NCBI GenBank assembly: GCA_964458325.1
Contig: CAYWIM010000098.1
Span: 1 to 15,884 of the forward strand
Length of the DNA stretch: 15,884 nt
Reading direction: 5' to 3'
From: JAGMXM01 sp964458325
GTDB taxonomy: Bacteria > Verrucomicrobiota > Verrucomicrobiia > Limisphaerales > UBA1319
Below the pieces are notes generated by a model, which saw only the letters and a program-made list of their open reading frames with translations, was not told the origin of the DNA and searched no databases. Both the position numbers and the translations under genes were made by a program. Positions 15,205 to 15,884 of this stretch are shown piece by piece. Positions within the stretch are counted from its first letter, which is position 1. The number at the start of each line of letters is the position of its first letter.

Positions 15205-15430
15205 AGGCATGGTTCTTTTCAATGAAATCGTTCGCCCGAAGTCATGGGATTGCTTTGAATCCTGCCCCTATCCAACGACGGGCAGCCAACTCACTGAGTG
15301 TTTCCAGCAAAATCGTCAATCCTTTTCCACAAACCAGGGTTGTGGGTGCAGGACAAAATCCTTCGGAGCTTGCTGCGTCCGGTCGCAGTTGGGCGATCGC
15401 CCGCAGGTCGCCTTCTCCCGCTCCTCCATG
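15205..15430. other. Intergenic region upstream of the minus-strand cluster
   Basis: This 226-bp stretch separates the sialidase-like gene from the tandem array. It is less GC-rich than the genes and should hold the cluster promoter. I see no strong hairpin or RNA gene; frames through it are short and unlike any family. Confidence 0.5.
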
Positions 15431-15884
15431 GTAGGGCGCGCGCTCCGCTGCGCGCCGAGTTGTGAGCTTGCAGCCATCCAGGCGGCGTCCACGGAGTGGC
15501 CGCCCTGCCTTTCAGCTTGCGGCTTGCCAGGTAGGGCGCGCACTCCGCTGCGCGCCGAGTTGTGAGCTGGCAGCCATCGGTGCGGCGTCCACGGAGTGGC
15601 CGCCCTGCCTTTCAGCTTGCGGCTTGCGGGGTAGGGCGCGCACTCCGCTGCGCGCCGAGTTGTGAGCTGGCAGCCATCGGCGCGGCGTCCACGGAGTGGC
15701 CGCCCTACCTTTCAGCTTGCGGCTTGGCAGGTAGGGCGCGCACTCCGCTGCGCGCCGAGTTGTGAGCTGGCAGCCATCGGCGCGGCGTCCACGGAGTGGC
15801 CGCCCTACCTTTCAGCTTGCGGCTTGGCAGGTAGGGCGCGCACTCCGCTGCGCGCCGAGCGGTAGGCTTGCAGCCATCGGCGCG
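15431..15884. repeat. Tandem array of 100-bp palindromic units (at least 4.5 copies, cut by window edge)
   Basis: Units start at 15431, 15531, 15631, 15731 and 15831, each with GTAGGGCGCGC, with an exact 100-bp period. Units 3 and 4 are identical; unit 1 and unit 2 differ from them at a few positions, and unit 5 diverges after about 29 bp before the sequence ends. Within a unit, bases 1-17 are the near reverse complement of bases 62-78 (15 of 17), and two smaller stems occur: GGCGCGC/GCGCGCC at 5-26 and GGCG-t-CCAC/GTGG-c-CGCC at 54-74. A 100-bp period is not a multiple of three, so reading frames through it shift and stop; it is non-coding. There are no unique spacers, so it is not a CRISPR array. 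Confidence 0.95.

Noticed and set aside
15462..15865. Series of 67-codon + strand frames with near-identical products
   Set aside because: They are offset by exactly 100 bp and arise from the tandem array; the period is not a multiple of three.
15431..15884. CRISPR array
   Set aside because: The whole 100-bp period is conserved, with no unique spacers and no cas genes in the window.

Overview
The window is a GC-rich bacterial fragment, probably from a metagenome-assembled genome because it contains a 10-N scaffold gap. Gene content points to the PVC superphylum, most likely Verrucomicrobiota with Planctomycetota as the alternative. The evidence is a TIIELLVV-type pseudopilin ([20 protein letters not shown]), a DUF1549/DUF1553 - DUF1501 - PPC-domain cassette, a secreted protein with the C-terminal RLQ...SGPF...RFFRL tail style common in Verrucomicrobiota, several secreted carbohydrate-active proteins and abundant palindromic intergenic repeats. 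No rRNA, tRNA, CRISPR array, integrase or transposase was seen.

Left part (1-4928): the 3' part of a pseudopilin gene and a secreted GH78-type alpha-L-rhamnosidase-like enzyme lie on the + strand. They converge with a minus-strand pair, a xylose-isomerase-like TIM-barrel gene followed by purM. The purM 3' end runs into the scaffold gap. A 13-bp duplication flanking the gap suggests how the two contigs should really join: collapsing it restores an in-frame purM stop 2 bp from the rhamnosidase stop.

Middle (4929-8649): a minus-strand gene for a 696-residue secreted protein of unknown function is separated from a + strand gene for a second TIM-barrel sugar isomerase/epimerase by a 601-bp gene-free region. 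Its 5' half is AT-richer than its surroundings and holds several palindromes.

Right part (8610-15204): four minus-strand genes form a likely operon, in transcription order a BNR/Asp-box sialidase-like secreted protein, a DUF1549/DUF1553 protein, a Tat-signal DUF1501 protein and a large PPC-domain protein with a C-terminal SHOCT-like helical hairpin. The DUF1549/DUF1501/PPC set is a recognised but functionally undefined theme in Planctomycetota and Verrucomicrobiota. With the rhamnosidase-like and sialidase-like proteins and the two sugar isomerase-like enzymes, it suggests extracellular and periplasmic glycan processing, which is an inference. The right edge (15431-15884) is an exact 100-bp tandem repeat array of at least 4.5 units, each an imperfect inverted pair of one short motif. 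It continues off the window.

No clearly new defence or mobile system is visible. The most notable items are the palindromic tandem array, the misjoin signature at the gap, and variant features within known families.
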